Part shown: positions 1 to 8,295 of the stretch, in pieces | How positions within the stretch are numbered: the first letter of the stretch is position 1 | Layout of the letters: each line of letters begins with the position of its first letter | Source of the DNA: JBLHKT01 sp043101615 | GTDB lineage: Bacteria; Planctomycetota; Phycisphaerae; Phycisphaerales; UBA1924 | Length of the DNA: 20,225 bases | Assembly: GCA_043101615.1 (NCBI GenBank) | Contig: JBICID010000075.1 | Coordinates: forward strand, 1-20,225 | Direction of reading: 5' to 3' | Notes under the pieces: model-generated | What the model saw: the letters and a program-made list of their open reading frames with translations, nothing else | Database searches by the model: none | Told to the model about the DNA's origin: nothing | Translations under genes and position numbers: made by a program

Positions 1-1388
<1,388 letters not shown>

Positions 1389-1390
<2 letters not shown>

Positions 1391-1427
1391 GTCTACCAAA
1401 CGCCGACGAATCGGCACCGGCAGACAC
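1389..1427 (-). other. UUCG-capped hairpin at 23S 5' end
   Basis: On the minus strand an outer stem GTGTCT/AGACAC (1422-1427 with 1389-1394) encloses a weaker GU-containing helix. An inner stem GCCGA/TCGGC is capped by the stable tetraloop TTCG (1407-1410). The structure abuts the mature 23S 5' end, where pre-rRNA processing is expected. The pairing is read directly from the sequence; a processing role is inference. Confidence 0.55.
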
Positions 1428-1430
1428 ACG

Positions 1431-1452
1431 CCGCGGCTTACAAGTGCCGCGG
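1431..1452 (-). other. Hairpin in 23S leader
   Basis: A perfect 7-bp stem CCGCGGC/GCCGCGG (1431-1437 with 1446-1452) encloses an 8-nt loop. It sits directly beside the UUCG-capped hairpin. It could be part of the pre-23S fold; no T-tract follows on either strand, so it is not a terminator. Confidence 0.5.
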
Positions 1453-1495
1453 CCCACCTCTGAGCTTCGATTTGTTCGCCTCCGCCGGTCCGGCA

Positions 1496-1509
1496 TCGAT
1501 TCACATCGA
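1496..1509 (-). repeat. Leader hairpin copy 1, GUGA tetraloop
   Basis: On the minus strand a 5-bp stem TCGAT/ATCGA is capped by GTGA, a GNRA-class tetraloop. The 12-bp core CGATTCACATCG (plus strand, 1497-1508) recurs exactly at 1602-1613, about 105 bp away. The repeat and pairing are seen directly; function is unknown. Confidence 0.5.
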
Positions 1510-1535
1510 AACCGCCCGGCATTCAACGCACGAGA

Positions 1536-1549
1536 GAGACTTTCGTCTC
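1536..1549 (-). other. Leader hairpin, GAAA tetraloop
   Basis: On the minus strand the stem GAGAC/GTCTC is capped by GAAA, another GNRA tetraloop. On the plus strand the same stem is followed by GG and six Ts (1552-1557), so it could act as a weak terminator for transcription running antisense to the leader. With only five pairs and no plus-strand gene before it, I prefer a role in the minus-strand leader RNA. Confidence 0.4.
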
Positions 1550-1598
1550 GGTTTTTTCTCTACCGCAGTCCCCGCCGAGACCCGGCAGGATGCACAAA

Positions 1599-1616
1599 GG
1601 CCGATTCACATCGGCC
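1599..1616 (-). repeat. Leader hairpin copy 2, GUGA tetraloop
   Basis: A perfect 7-bp stem GGCCGAT/ATCGGCC is capped on the minus strand by GTGA. It shares a 12-bp core and the same tetraloop with the hairpin at 1496-1509 but has a longer stem. Two copies of one hairpin core in an rRNA leader may mark protein-binding or processing elements; that is inference. Confidence 0.5.
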
Positions 1617-1774
1617 GCATCTCGCCATCGGCGGGGCACGTTCGTTCATCTCCGGTTGTCAAGGTTCCGCCCGCCGCCCCGAAAGGCCTTGGACATGCCT
1701 CGCTTTCGCTCGGCTCCCCGCTCCCTCCAGCCCCCGCGGCAAGCCGCGGACGCGTTCGGTTGCGAGGCGAGGGG

Positions 1775-1802
1775 ATCCTACCCCTCACTCCCGCACAATC
1801 AA
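1775..1802 (-). promoter_or_regulatory. Candidate 23S rRNA promoter
   Basis: On the minus strand TTGATT (1802-1797) and TAGGAT (1780-1775) are separated by 16 bp, each matching four of six bases of the sigma-70-type consensus. A start near 1768 would give a leader of roughly 380 nt before the 23S 5' end, covering all the leader hairpins. It is the best-matching pair I found in the leader, but the match is modest. Confidence 0.35.
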
Positions 1803-1920
1803 GCAAGCGAGAAGATTCCCGTGCAGTTTCCGGCCCAAATTTGCTCCGCACCGCCACCGCTCGCCCTCCCTCGGCACATGCTGCGCCATCCTCTTCCCCT
1901 CCCAGCAACCCCTTCGAACG

Positions 1921-1950
1921 AGAAAGACCCCCCCGGCACGCCGAGAGGGC
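1921..1950 (-). terminator. Possible weak terminator after the pilus-type cassette
   Basis: On the minus strand a GC-rich stem (CCTCTCGGC pairing with GCCGGGGGG, two GU pairs, tiny loop) is followed by a pyrimidine stretch TCTTTCT. It lies about 50-80 nt after the stop codon of the last cassette gene and before the candidate 23S promoter, which suits a terminator. The poor T-tract keeps confidence low. Confidence 0.3.
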
Positions 1951-1998
1951 CCTGCTTCCTGTCAGATCTCGAACTCCGGCCCGGCCGAACCCCCCGGA

Positions 1999-4113
1999 TC
2001 AGCCGCCGCCGCCGCCACCGCCGCCCTTGGGACCCTGCTCACGCGGGTCACGCGGCGGGGGCAGACGCTCCGGCTGCCGGATGACCTCCGGCTCGGGCTC
2101 CGGCTCCGGCTCGGCCTGCCCCTGGCGACGCCCCGCCTCGGCCGACTCACGCACCCGCTCCAGCAGCGGCGACTGACCATCCAGCACCGGGTTCCGCACC
2201 TGCACCGGGTTGCTCGGCGTGCGAAAATACGCCTGCGACGCCCGGCTCGAACGCCCCGACCCCGGCACCGACGCCACATCCAGCAGCATCGTCTCGATCG
2301 CCACCGGGATCGACGCCGGCCCCGCCACCGTCCCCGGCGGCAACTGGACCTCCTCGCCCGCCTCCAGCGGCGGACGGGCCCCGCCCGGACGCCCCGGCCC
2401 GCGACGGGGATCCTGACGATTCAGACCACGCCCTCCACCGTCCAGACCCAACGCCAGCGTCTCGGCCGTCCAGATCGGCAGCAGCTTGGGATCGGGCAGT
2501 TCCGCTTCCCCCCGGATCATCTCACCCGGCGTCACCGAGATCGTCGCCGGACGCCAGTACCCGTAGAAAAACCGGTACGCCTCCAGCGTCGCCCGCGGCG
2601 CCGCATCGAGCCCGTTGCCCGGGTTCGCCGCCGTCACGAAGAACACCGTCTCATCCGGCACCGACACCGGATCGCTCCACGCCGACCACTCCCCCACCAC
2701 CATCGTCTCAGCCGCCAGCGGACGCTGCTCCTCGGCCAGCTCTCGCGTGTACCCGAACAGCGGGTTGTTCACCGTGATCCGCGTGCGATACCGGTAGGTC
2801 TTGCCCCGCTCGGCCGTCAGATCATGGCGCCACACCGCCATCTCCTCGTTGTCGAGCAGGCTCAGCAGCCGATCCCGCGCCATCTCCTGGCTCTCGTCGT
2901 CCTCGCCCAGGATCGGGTTGCCCTCGGTGTCCACGCCCAGCGCCGTCAGCGTCGACTCCTGCGCCTCCAGCCGCTGGTTCAGCGCGTCGAGCTCCCCCTG
3001 CGTCCGCTCGATGCGGCGCTGGACGGCCTGGTCGGGCTGCCCCGTGTTCGCCGGCGTCCCGCCGCGCGGCCCGGTCGGACCGCCGCGGAGTTCGGCCAAC
3101 TCCCGCTCCTTCTCGGCGACCTGCTCGGCCAACGCCTCGTACCGCCGCAGGTTCAGGTTGATCTCATCACGCCGGCTCTCGATCTCCTCGAGCTGCGCCA
3201 CCTGGCTCGGCGAACGCCACTCCGGGCCCGCGATCACCGGGTAGTACGCCGGCTGCACGATCCACTCCGTCCGCGCCCGCGCCGCGTCCACCACCGTCTG
3301 GAACTGCTCGGGCGAGGGCGTCGCCCCGCCGAACGAAGGCACCTCGAACCCGCGCCCGGGCGCATCGACCAGCATCACCGGGTTGATCGGGTTCCCCGAC
3401 CCGTCGAAGCCCTCGATCCGCTCGACCTCAACCTTCAGCACCGCGATGTTGTCCGACCACCAGCTCGAGGGCACCGCCGCGTACTGCGACGCCTCCCCGT
3501 CCGGGTCGCTCTCGAGCTTCTCCCGGATCGCCGTCCCGTCCACCACCGCCTCGATCGTCACCGCCGCCTTGTCGTACGGCTGCTCCGCCGGCACGAACGC
3601 CGCAAGCTCCGCGCTCTGCGACACCACGAACGGATCCAGCGTCCCCAGGTACACCGAAGCCATCGGCTTCGCGGGCGCCGGCACCGTCAGCGGCTCGAAC
3701 AGAATCGAACCCAGCTCCTCCTCGGGGATGTCCCCCTCCCGAGCCGTGATCCGCGCGTAATCACTCGCCGGCACCAGCGGCGCCACCGCGAACTCCGTCC
3801 CCGAAGGCGCCCCGAACTTGTCGTCCCACGCGCTCGCCAGGCCCGAGCCCGCGCTCCCGACCGGCGGCAGCCCGTCCTCGCCCTCGCCGATCGCGCCCGC
3901 GTCGCGCCCCATCTGCTCGAGCGCACGACGCGCCTTGTCGGCCAGCGAACGCTCCACCGCGTTCTCCGGACGCTCGTCCTTCCCGTCCACCTTCACGGTC
4001 AACGGCTTGCCCAGCATCTGCATCGCCAGCACCGCCACGAAGACCACCGCCACCACGCCCAGCACGATCTTCTCGACATGCTGCTCGATCGGCTTGATGC
4101 CCTTGAGCTTCAT
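1999..4113 (-). CDS. Large inner-membrane-anchored hypothetical protein, third gene of PilM cassette
   Basis: A 704-residue protein I do not recognise by sequence. A short basic N-terminus leads into one membrane segment at about residues 15-35, so most of the chain is probably periplasmic. Residues about 303-392 look like a coiled coil rich in Glu, Arg, Leu and Gln, broken by a Gly/Pro-rich patch. After it, about 426-500, comes a beta-rich stretch (HDLTAERGKTYRYRTRITVN) resembling a fibronectin-type or Ig-like module. The last 100 or so residues are rich in Pro, Arg, Glu and Gly and end in eight glycines. The ATG at 4113 is well supported: AAAGGA lies about 7 nt upstream. It follows the 483-residue gene by 68 bp and ends a three-gene run beginning with a PilM-like gene. 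I infer an assembly-platform component; a direct PilO or PilP assignment is not supported. Confidence 0.85.
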   Translation of the reverse strand: MKLKGIKPIEQHVEKIVLGVVAVVFVAVLAMQMLGKPLTVKVDGKDERPENAVERSLADKARRALEQMGRDAGAIGEGEDGLPPVGSAGSGLASAWDDKFGAPSGTEFAVAPLVPASDYARITAREGDIPEEELGSILFEPLTVPAPAKPMASVYLGTLDPFVVSQSAELAAFVPAEQPYDKAAVTIEAVVDGTAIREKLESDPDGEASQYAAVPSSWWSDNIAVLKVEVERIEGFDGSGNPINPVMLVDAPGRGFEVPSFGGATPSPEQFQTVVDAARARTEWIVQPAYYPVIAGPEWRSPSQVAQLEEIESRRDEINLNLRRYEALAEQVAEKERELAELRGGPTGPRGGTPANTGQPDQAVQRRIERTQGELDALNQRLEAQESTLTALGVDTEGNPILGEDDESQEMARDRLLSLLDNEEMAVWRHDLTAERGKTYRYRTRITVNNPLFGYTRELAEEQRPLAAETMVVGEWSAWSDPVSVPDETVFFVTAANPGNGLDAAPRATLEAYRFFYGYWRPATISVTPGEMIRGEAELPDPKLLPIWTAETLALGLDGGGRGLNRQDPRRGPGRPGGARPPLEAGEEVQLPPGTVAGPASIPVAIETMLLDVASVPGSGRSSRASQAYFRTPSNPVQVRNPVLDGQSPLLERVRESAEAGRRQGQAEPEPEPEPEVIRQPERLPPPRDPREQGPKGGGGGGGG

Positions 4114-4181
4114 CGTTCGTTCCTTTCAGGCACCCGCGTGCCCCTCCCGATCCGCCGCACCCGGCGCACGCCCGCACGCTC

Positions 4182-5633
4182 TCAGTTCATCGATTCCTGC
4201 ACGCCCAGGTCCGTCTTCACCGACTCGGGCATCAGCGGCACCGTCCACGACCGAAGCCACGCCGTCTCCACCGTCAGCGTCACACGCACCACCGGATCCG
4301 GCCCGTACGCGAACCCCTCTCGCAGGTGCTCCTCGGCATCGATCGCCTCGATGTCCATGTCGATCACCGTCATGAAGTTCGTCACCGGGAACGCATCGAG
4401 CACCTGCGGGATCCGCGTCGAATCCACCACCAGCGTCAGGTACGCATAACGAATGTCGTACACCTGGTTCCCCGGGTGCGTGTACCGGCCCGTCAGCGAC
4501 CACCCGTCCCAGGTCCCCACCACGCCGTCGTTGTCCGGCTGCGGCGGACGCGACGCGGCCGTCGGAACCTCCGCCGATCGCGACTCGGCCCCGCCACGGT
4601 TCACCGGCAGCGGCTCGACCGAGATCGACTCCACCCGCTTCACCGGCGCCTGGTCGATCGGCAGCCGACGACCGCGGTCGGTCGTGTTCGCACGCTCCAG
4701 CGCCGTCAGCACGTCCGACACCACCCAGTAGTCCCACTGCCACTCGAACAACTGCCACAGCGGGAGCTCGTCATTCGGAATCGTCGCCGGGATCGGCGAA
4801 GCGCTCGCGAAGAACAGCGCATCCTCATCCAGGTACAGATTCAGCCGCGTCGCCCGCGCCTGGTACGCGCTCAGCCGCGTCTCGCGAAGATCCTTCCTGA
4901 GCCGCGCCGCCAGGTCCGGGTCATCCGGCAGCGCCTCGCTCCGGATCTGCTCCTCCCGCGACTGCAGCCGACGCAGCACCGCGTCCGGCTCCGGCGGCAT
5001 CCCCGCGTTCAGCCGCTCGTGCAGCTCCGCGTACACGCTCGTCCGCCCGCGCAACCCCGCCAAACGCTCGATGAACTCCGTCTGCAGGTTGAACTGGCTC
5101 CGACCCGGATCCGGGAACAGCCCCTCCACCAGCACTGTGTGCATCGGCGCCTCGGTCCGACCCGCGAGCATCTGCTCCTCGAGGTCGGCCTCCTCCGGCG
5201 TCTGCGGGCGGTTCGGATCCACCGGCACCGGAGCCGCCGGCTCCCCGAATCCCTCGCCCGCCGCCGGCTCAACCGGGGCCGGCGGCAGCTTCAGCGGCGC
5301 GTGACGATTGAACGCCAGCCCCGCCGCCGCCACCCGACGCTCCTCGCCACGCTGCTGCTCCAGCAGCGCCTTGAAACGCTGAATGTACGCGTCGTTGGGC
5401 ATGAACCGACGCTCGACCGGCTCCCCGCCCGGCGCGCTCACCGGCACCGTGTAGGTCACCTCCAGCCCCGAGACCTTCCGCTCCTGGTCCTGCACCAGCT
5501 TCTGCGCTTCGTCGGTGTTCGACTTCCGCCAACCCGAGCTGAACACATACGCAACCGGCAGCGACACCAGGATCAACGCCGTGCAGATCACGACGACCAG
5601 GTGACCCTTCACCCACGCGAGAACCTTCTTCAC
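4182..5633 (-). CDS. Single-pass membrane protein, PilO/Amuc_1100-like by context
   Basis: A 483-residue protein with a short basic N-terminus (MKKVLAWVKG), one membrane segment at about 11-32, and a long periplasmic part. The middle is helical and charged (about 85-100 and 185-270). Residues about 395-470 form an alternating beta/alpha stretch (YAYLTLVVDSTRIPQVLDAF, then VTLTVETAWL) that would suit the ferredoxin-like fold of PilO-type proteins. In Akkermansia, a PVC relative, a PilM-like gene also sits next to such proteins (Amuc_1098-1102 region); that comparison is from memory and by architecture. The start is GTG at 5633, whose GTGA overlaps the TGA stop of the PilM-like gene, so translation is probably coupled. 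The function as an inner-membrane alignment subunit is inference. Confidence 0.85.
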   Translation of the reverse strand: MKKVLAWVKGHLVVVICTALILVSLPVAYVFSSGWRKSNTDEAQKLVQDQERKVSGLEVTYTVPVSAPGGEPVERRFMPNDAYIQRFKALLEQQRGEERRVAAAGLAFNRHAPLKLPPAPVEPAAGEGFGEPAAPVPVDPNRPQTPEEADLEEQMLAGRTEAPMHTVLVEGLFPDPGRSQFNLQTEFIERLAGLRGRTSVYAELHERLNAGMPPEPDAVLRRLQSREEQIRSEALPDDPDLAARLRKDLRETRLSAYQARATRLNLYLDEDALFFASASPIPATIPNDELPLWQLFEWQWDYWVVSDVLTALERANTTDRGRRLPIDQAPVKRVESISVEPLPVNRGGAESRSAEVPTAASRPPQPDNDGVVGTWDGWSLTGRYTHPGNQVYDIRYAYLTLVVDSTRIPQVLDAFPVTNFMTVIDMDIEAIDAEEHLREGFAYGPDPVVRVTLTVETAWLRSWTVPLMPESVKTDLGVQESMN

Positions 5634-7756
5634 GCGTCACCCTCCTCGTTCACCTCGTCGATGATCACATACCAGAACAGATCGAACCGTGACGCCGGGC
5701 CCTCGGCCTCGTCTTCACCCGCATCCAGCGGCGCCAGCGCATCCAGCTGCGCCGTGTTCACCGAGCCCGCTCCGCCCGGACGACCCGGCGTCGAGCCCGG
5801 CCGCGCCACCTCCGGCGCGCCCGTCACCTGCACATACGGGTTGTTCTCGATCGACTGCATCTCCCGCGGGTCCGGATCCGGGAAGTCCTCCGGGTCGCCG
5901 AAGCGACCCCCGCCCGGCGCGTTGAACCGGCCCCCGCCACCCGGCGCCGCGCCCGGACGACCCGTCGTCGGTCGGCTCGCGATCTCCGGCCGCTCCCGCG
6001 CATCACCCGCCGCGCTCGCCGTCGCGATCTGACGCAGCCGGTACAGCGAATCGGGCGACACCACGATCGGGTACTTCGCCCGGTCCCCCTGCGACGCCAG
6101 CCACTGACGCACCGCCTGCTCGACCAGAACCTCCGGCTTCGGATGCCGCGTCTCGATGCTCATCATCACCGCGATCCGACGCTTGTCGATCCCCGGCTCA
6201 TCCGGAGGCGGCGCCGCGAACGGATCGTCCGCCGGCGGACGACGAGACTCCCCGCCACGCGGGAACGCGTCCTCGGCCTTCGTGTTCGGCGCCACATACT
6301 CCGTCCTCACCTCGATCAACTCGAGCGCCGGCCCGTCGAACCCGTCCCCCGCGTCGAGCTGGATCGTGCCCGCCCGGCGGTCCGCCTCGCTCACGATCGC
6401 GCCCAGGTCCGCCACCACCTGGTGCAGCACCGGGTCGCTCTCGCCCAGCGCGATGTAGTTCGCCGCCGTGAAGTCCGGCGTCGCCCCGCCGATCACCCCC
6501 GCCTGCTGCGCCTGGCTCTTGAGCTTGCTCGCCTCGCTCGCCGCCTGCTGGATCTCACGCGGCGGCTGGATCGCACCGATCGCCGCGCTGTCGAAGTAAG
6601 GCCGGTAGAACATCACCCCCGAAGCCGCGATCGCCACGCCCGCCGCCGCCGCGAACCACGGCACCTTCCGCTTCCACATCCCCTCGCGGATGTTCGCCAC
6701 CGGCACCAGGTTCGCGTCGATCGTCTGGAAACCAAGCCCGTGCACCGCCAGCCCGTACGCCGTCGCGAACAGCCCGGCCTCGCCCTTGACCTCGTCCGAC
6801 ACCGAGTCGGCCATGTCCAGACGCTTGAACTCCTCCAGCCGGTACACATCCAGCCCCAGCTGCTGCTTGAGATACTTCCGAAGCCCGGGCAGCTTGAAGG
6901 TCGAGCCCAGCCCGATCAGCCGCGTCAGGTTCGCATCCCGGTGCATCGAGTGGTAGAACCCGATCGACTCCTGCACCTTCTGCACCACATCCGTCAGAAT
7001 CGGACGCAACGCCGCCACGATGTGCTTGGCGTGCTTCGACTGCGGCGCATCCTTCTTCAGCTTCTCCGCCTTCGGATAGCTCAGGCTGAACGCCGTCACC
7101 AACGCATCGGTGAACTGGTGCCCCCCGATCGGGAAGGTCCGCATCCACACCCGCCCCGCATCCGCGATGATCAGGTCCGTCGAGGTCGTCCCCACATCCA
7201 GAATCACCGTCCCCGGCGTCCGCTCGGTGAACTCCAGGTCGTACGCCCGCGCGTTGTACGCCGCCACCGGGCCCGGCACCACCACCGAAGGCTGGATCCC
7301 CACATCGCTCAACAGATCCAGCTGCGCCTTGATCCGCTCGTTCGTGATCGCGAAGATCCCGACCTCCACCTCCGGCGAATCCGGGCTCTGGAAGGTCTGG
7401 TAGTCCCACTCCACCTGCTCCAGCGGGAACGGGATCTGCTGCACCGCCTCGAACTTCACGATGTCCGGAACCTTCTTCGGCTCCACCGGCGGCAGCTTCG
7501 CAAACCGCGCAAACGCCGCATGCCCCGGAACCGACACCGCCACCTGCGCGCCCGACAGATCCGTCTGGCTCGCGAACGCGCCCAGCGCCACACGCATCGC
7601 CTCTTCCGGGTTCAGCCCCGGCGTCGACAGAACCTTCGCATGCGGCAGCATCACCGCACGCGAAACCTCCGCACGATCGCCCGAGATCTCCAGCCGCAAG
7701 GCCTTGATCATGTTGGCGCCGATGTCGATGCCCCAGCAAACATTCGATGAACCCAT
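5630..7756 (-). CDS. pilM: PilM-like actin-fold protein with PilN-type membrane extension
   Basis: A 708-residue protein. Residues 1-345 are a PilM/FtsA/ComM-type actin-fold ATP-binding domain: the N-terminus has the phosphate-1 motif (WGIDIGANMIKALRL), residues about 184-198 the phosphate-2-like stretch (VILDVGTTSTDLIIAD), and about 281-290 the adenosine-type motif (LIGLGSTFKLPGL). At about 349-385 it continues into a segment resembling the start of PilN (IDANLVPVANIREGMWKRK) plus one membrane span, then about 320 mostly beta or low-complexity, Pro/Arg/Gly-rich residues. Classical PilM is only about 350 residues, so this resembles a PilM-PilN fusion. The ATG at 7756 is chosen because the actin fold begins there and GAGCGAGGG precedes it; an in-frame extension to 7819 is Arg-rich and unlikely to be coding. 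PilM normally recruits PilN/PilO on the cytoplasmic face of type IV pilus machines. No pilQ, pilB, pilC or pilin is in the window. Confidence 0.9.
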   Translation of the reverse strand: MGSSNVCWGIDIGANMIKALRLEISGDRAEVSRAVMLPHAKVLSTPGLNPEEAMRVALGAFASQTDLSGAQVAVSVPGHAAFARFAKLPPVEPKKVPDIVKFEAVQQIPFPLEQVEWDYQTFQSPDSPEVEVGIFAITNERIKAQLDLLSDVGIQPSVVVPGPVAAYNARAYDLEFTERTPGTVILDVGTTSTDLIIADAGRVWMRTFPIGGHQFTDALVTAFSLSYPKAEKLKKDAPQSKHAKHIVAALRPILTDVVQKVQESIGFYHSMHRDANLTRLIGLGSTFKLPGLRKYLKQQLGLDVYRLEEFKRLDMADSVSDEVKGEAGLFATAYGLAVHGLGFQTIDANLVPVANIREGMWKRKVPWFAAAAGVAIAASGVMFYRPYFDSAAIGAIQPPREIQQAASEASKLKSQAQQAGVIGGATPDFTAANYIALGESDPVLHQVVADLGAIVSEADRRAGTIQLDAGDGFDGPALELIEVRTEYVAPNTKAEDAFPRGGESRRPPADDPFAAPPPDEPGIDKRRIAVMMSIETRHPKPEVLVEQAVRQWLASQGDRAKYPIVVSPDSLYRLRQIATASAAGDARERPEIASRPTTGRPGAAPGGGGRFNAPGGGRFGDPEDFPDPDPREMQSIENNPYVQVTGAPEVARPGSTPGRPGGAGSVNTAQLDALAPLDAGEDEAEGPASRFDLFWYVIIDEVNEEGDA

Positions 7757-7858
7757 GGCGGCCCTCGCTCGGTCAGACCTTCTCGATGTCGCCCGTCGGC
7801 TCAACCGCCGACGAACCAAACCCGACTCGCCCGCTCCCGCGGACCCGGAGGGTCGCCG

Positions 7859-7864
7859 ATCCTA
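7859..7864 (-). promoter_or_regulatory. Possible -10 element (TAGGAT) before pilM-like gene
   Basis: On the minus strand TAGGAT lies about 100 bp before the PilM-like start. The same hexamer occurs in front of the epimerase gene (13628-13623) and in the candidate 23S promoter. The surrounding plus-strand bases are also similar (atcctacacgcga here, atcctacgcga at the epimerase). No good -35 box is visible 16-18 bp upstream. Confidence 0.25.
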
Positions 7865-7953
7865 CACGCGACCCCTGCCGATGTACGCCATCATGACGCA
7901 CCTGTTCCGGTTTCGCCCCCGGCCACACCCCCCCGTTACAGCCGCGTGACAGA

Positions 7954-8253
7954 TCACCCCGCGTCCTTCCCGCCCTCCATCGCATCCAGCGCCAAGGAAC
8001 TCCCCAGCGCCACCGCGATCCCCAACCCCAGCAGCCACCAGCGGTCCGCCGGCACCCGCAGCGGCAGCGTCCCGCCCGGCAACGAATACGACACCAGGTG
8101 ATACCCCCCCACCAGCAGGCTCAGCCCCAGCACCAGCCGCGTCGGCTCGCTCAGCCCCCCCGGGCCGATCGCCTTCCGACCCCACAGCACCCAGAGCCCC
8201 GCCGCCCCGAGCACCGCCCCCAGCACCACCCCCGCCACATCAAACGCCGTCAT
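7954..8253 (-). CDS. Small multi-pass membrane protein, unknown
   Basis: A 99-residue protein of unknown function. It has three hydrophobic segments at about residues 5-24, 40-58 and 70-90, separated by short loops containing Arg, Lys and Pro, and a short acidic-polar tail. Size and pattern resemble many small planctomycete inner-membrane proteins that carry no family name. The ATG at 8253 lies 29 bp downstream of the MEMO-family stop codon, in the same direction, so the two are probably co-transcribed. The space between holds a short tandem duplication. No catalytic motif is visible. About 197 bp separate its stop from the PilM-like start. Confidence 0.65.
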   Translation of the reverse strand: MTAFDVAGVVLGAVLGAAGLWVLWGRKAIGPGGLSEPTRLVLGLSLLVGGYHLVSYSLPGGTLPLRVPADRWWLLGLGIAVALGSSLALDAMEGGKDAG

Positions 8254-8264
8254 CGACCCGCCCG

Positions 8265-8295
8265 GTCATTCCAGCACCCCAGTCATTCCAGCACC
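8265..8295. repeat. 14-bp direct repeat duplicating the MEMO stop region
   Basis: GTCATTCCAGCACC occurs at 8265-8278 and again at 8282-8295, a 17-bp period. On the minus strand the upstream copy codes for the last residues and stop codon of the MEMO-family protein; the second copy lies in the spacer before the small membrane protein gene. It looks like a recent local tandem duplication. Confidence 0.8.

Larger units (their letters stand above)
1391..1998 (-). other. 23S rRNA upstream leader, no protein gene
   Basis: This 608-bp stretch lies between the 23S 5' end and the stop codon of the neighbouring minus-strand gene. I see no 16S 3' end (no anti-Shine-Dalgarno segment), no cloverleaf tRNA and no convincing coding frame. 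It does contain a run of short hairpins (listed separately) and one promoter-like pair at 1775-1802. The most economical reading is a structured leader transcribed ahead of an independently transcribed 23S gene. This is inferred from position and structure; transcript ends cannot be seen. Confidence 0.6.

Noticed and set aside
1536..1557. Plus-strand hairpin plus six Ts as a terminator
   Set aside because: The stem has only five pairs and no plus-strand gene precedes it; a leader hairpin in the minus-strand RNA is more likely.
1657..1662. Perfect TTGACA on the minus strand in the 23S leader
   Set aside because: No -10-like hexamer lies 15-18 bp downstream (the sequence there is GTGCCC), so it is not a usable promoter pair.
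1913..1918. TTCGAA resembling a tRNA T-loop
   Set aside because: The flanking bases do not form a five-pair T-stem and no anticodon or acceptor stem is found.
4326..7750. Long plus-strand frames 4326-6032 and 6143-7750
   Set aside because: Both are antisense to the PilM-like and PilO-like genes and have Arg/His/Leu-rich products without domains.
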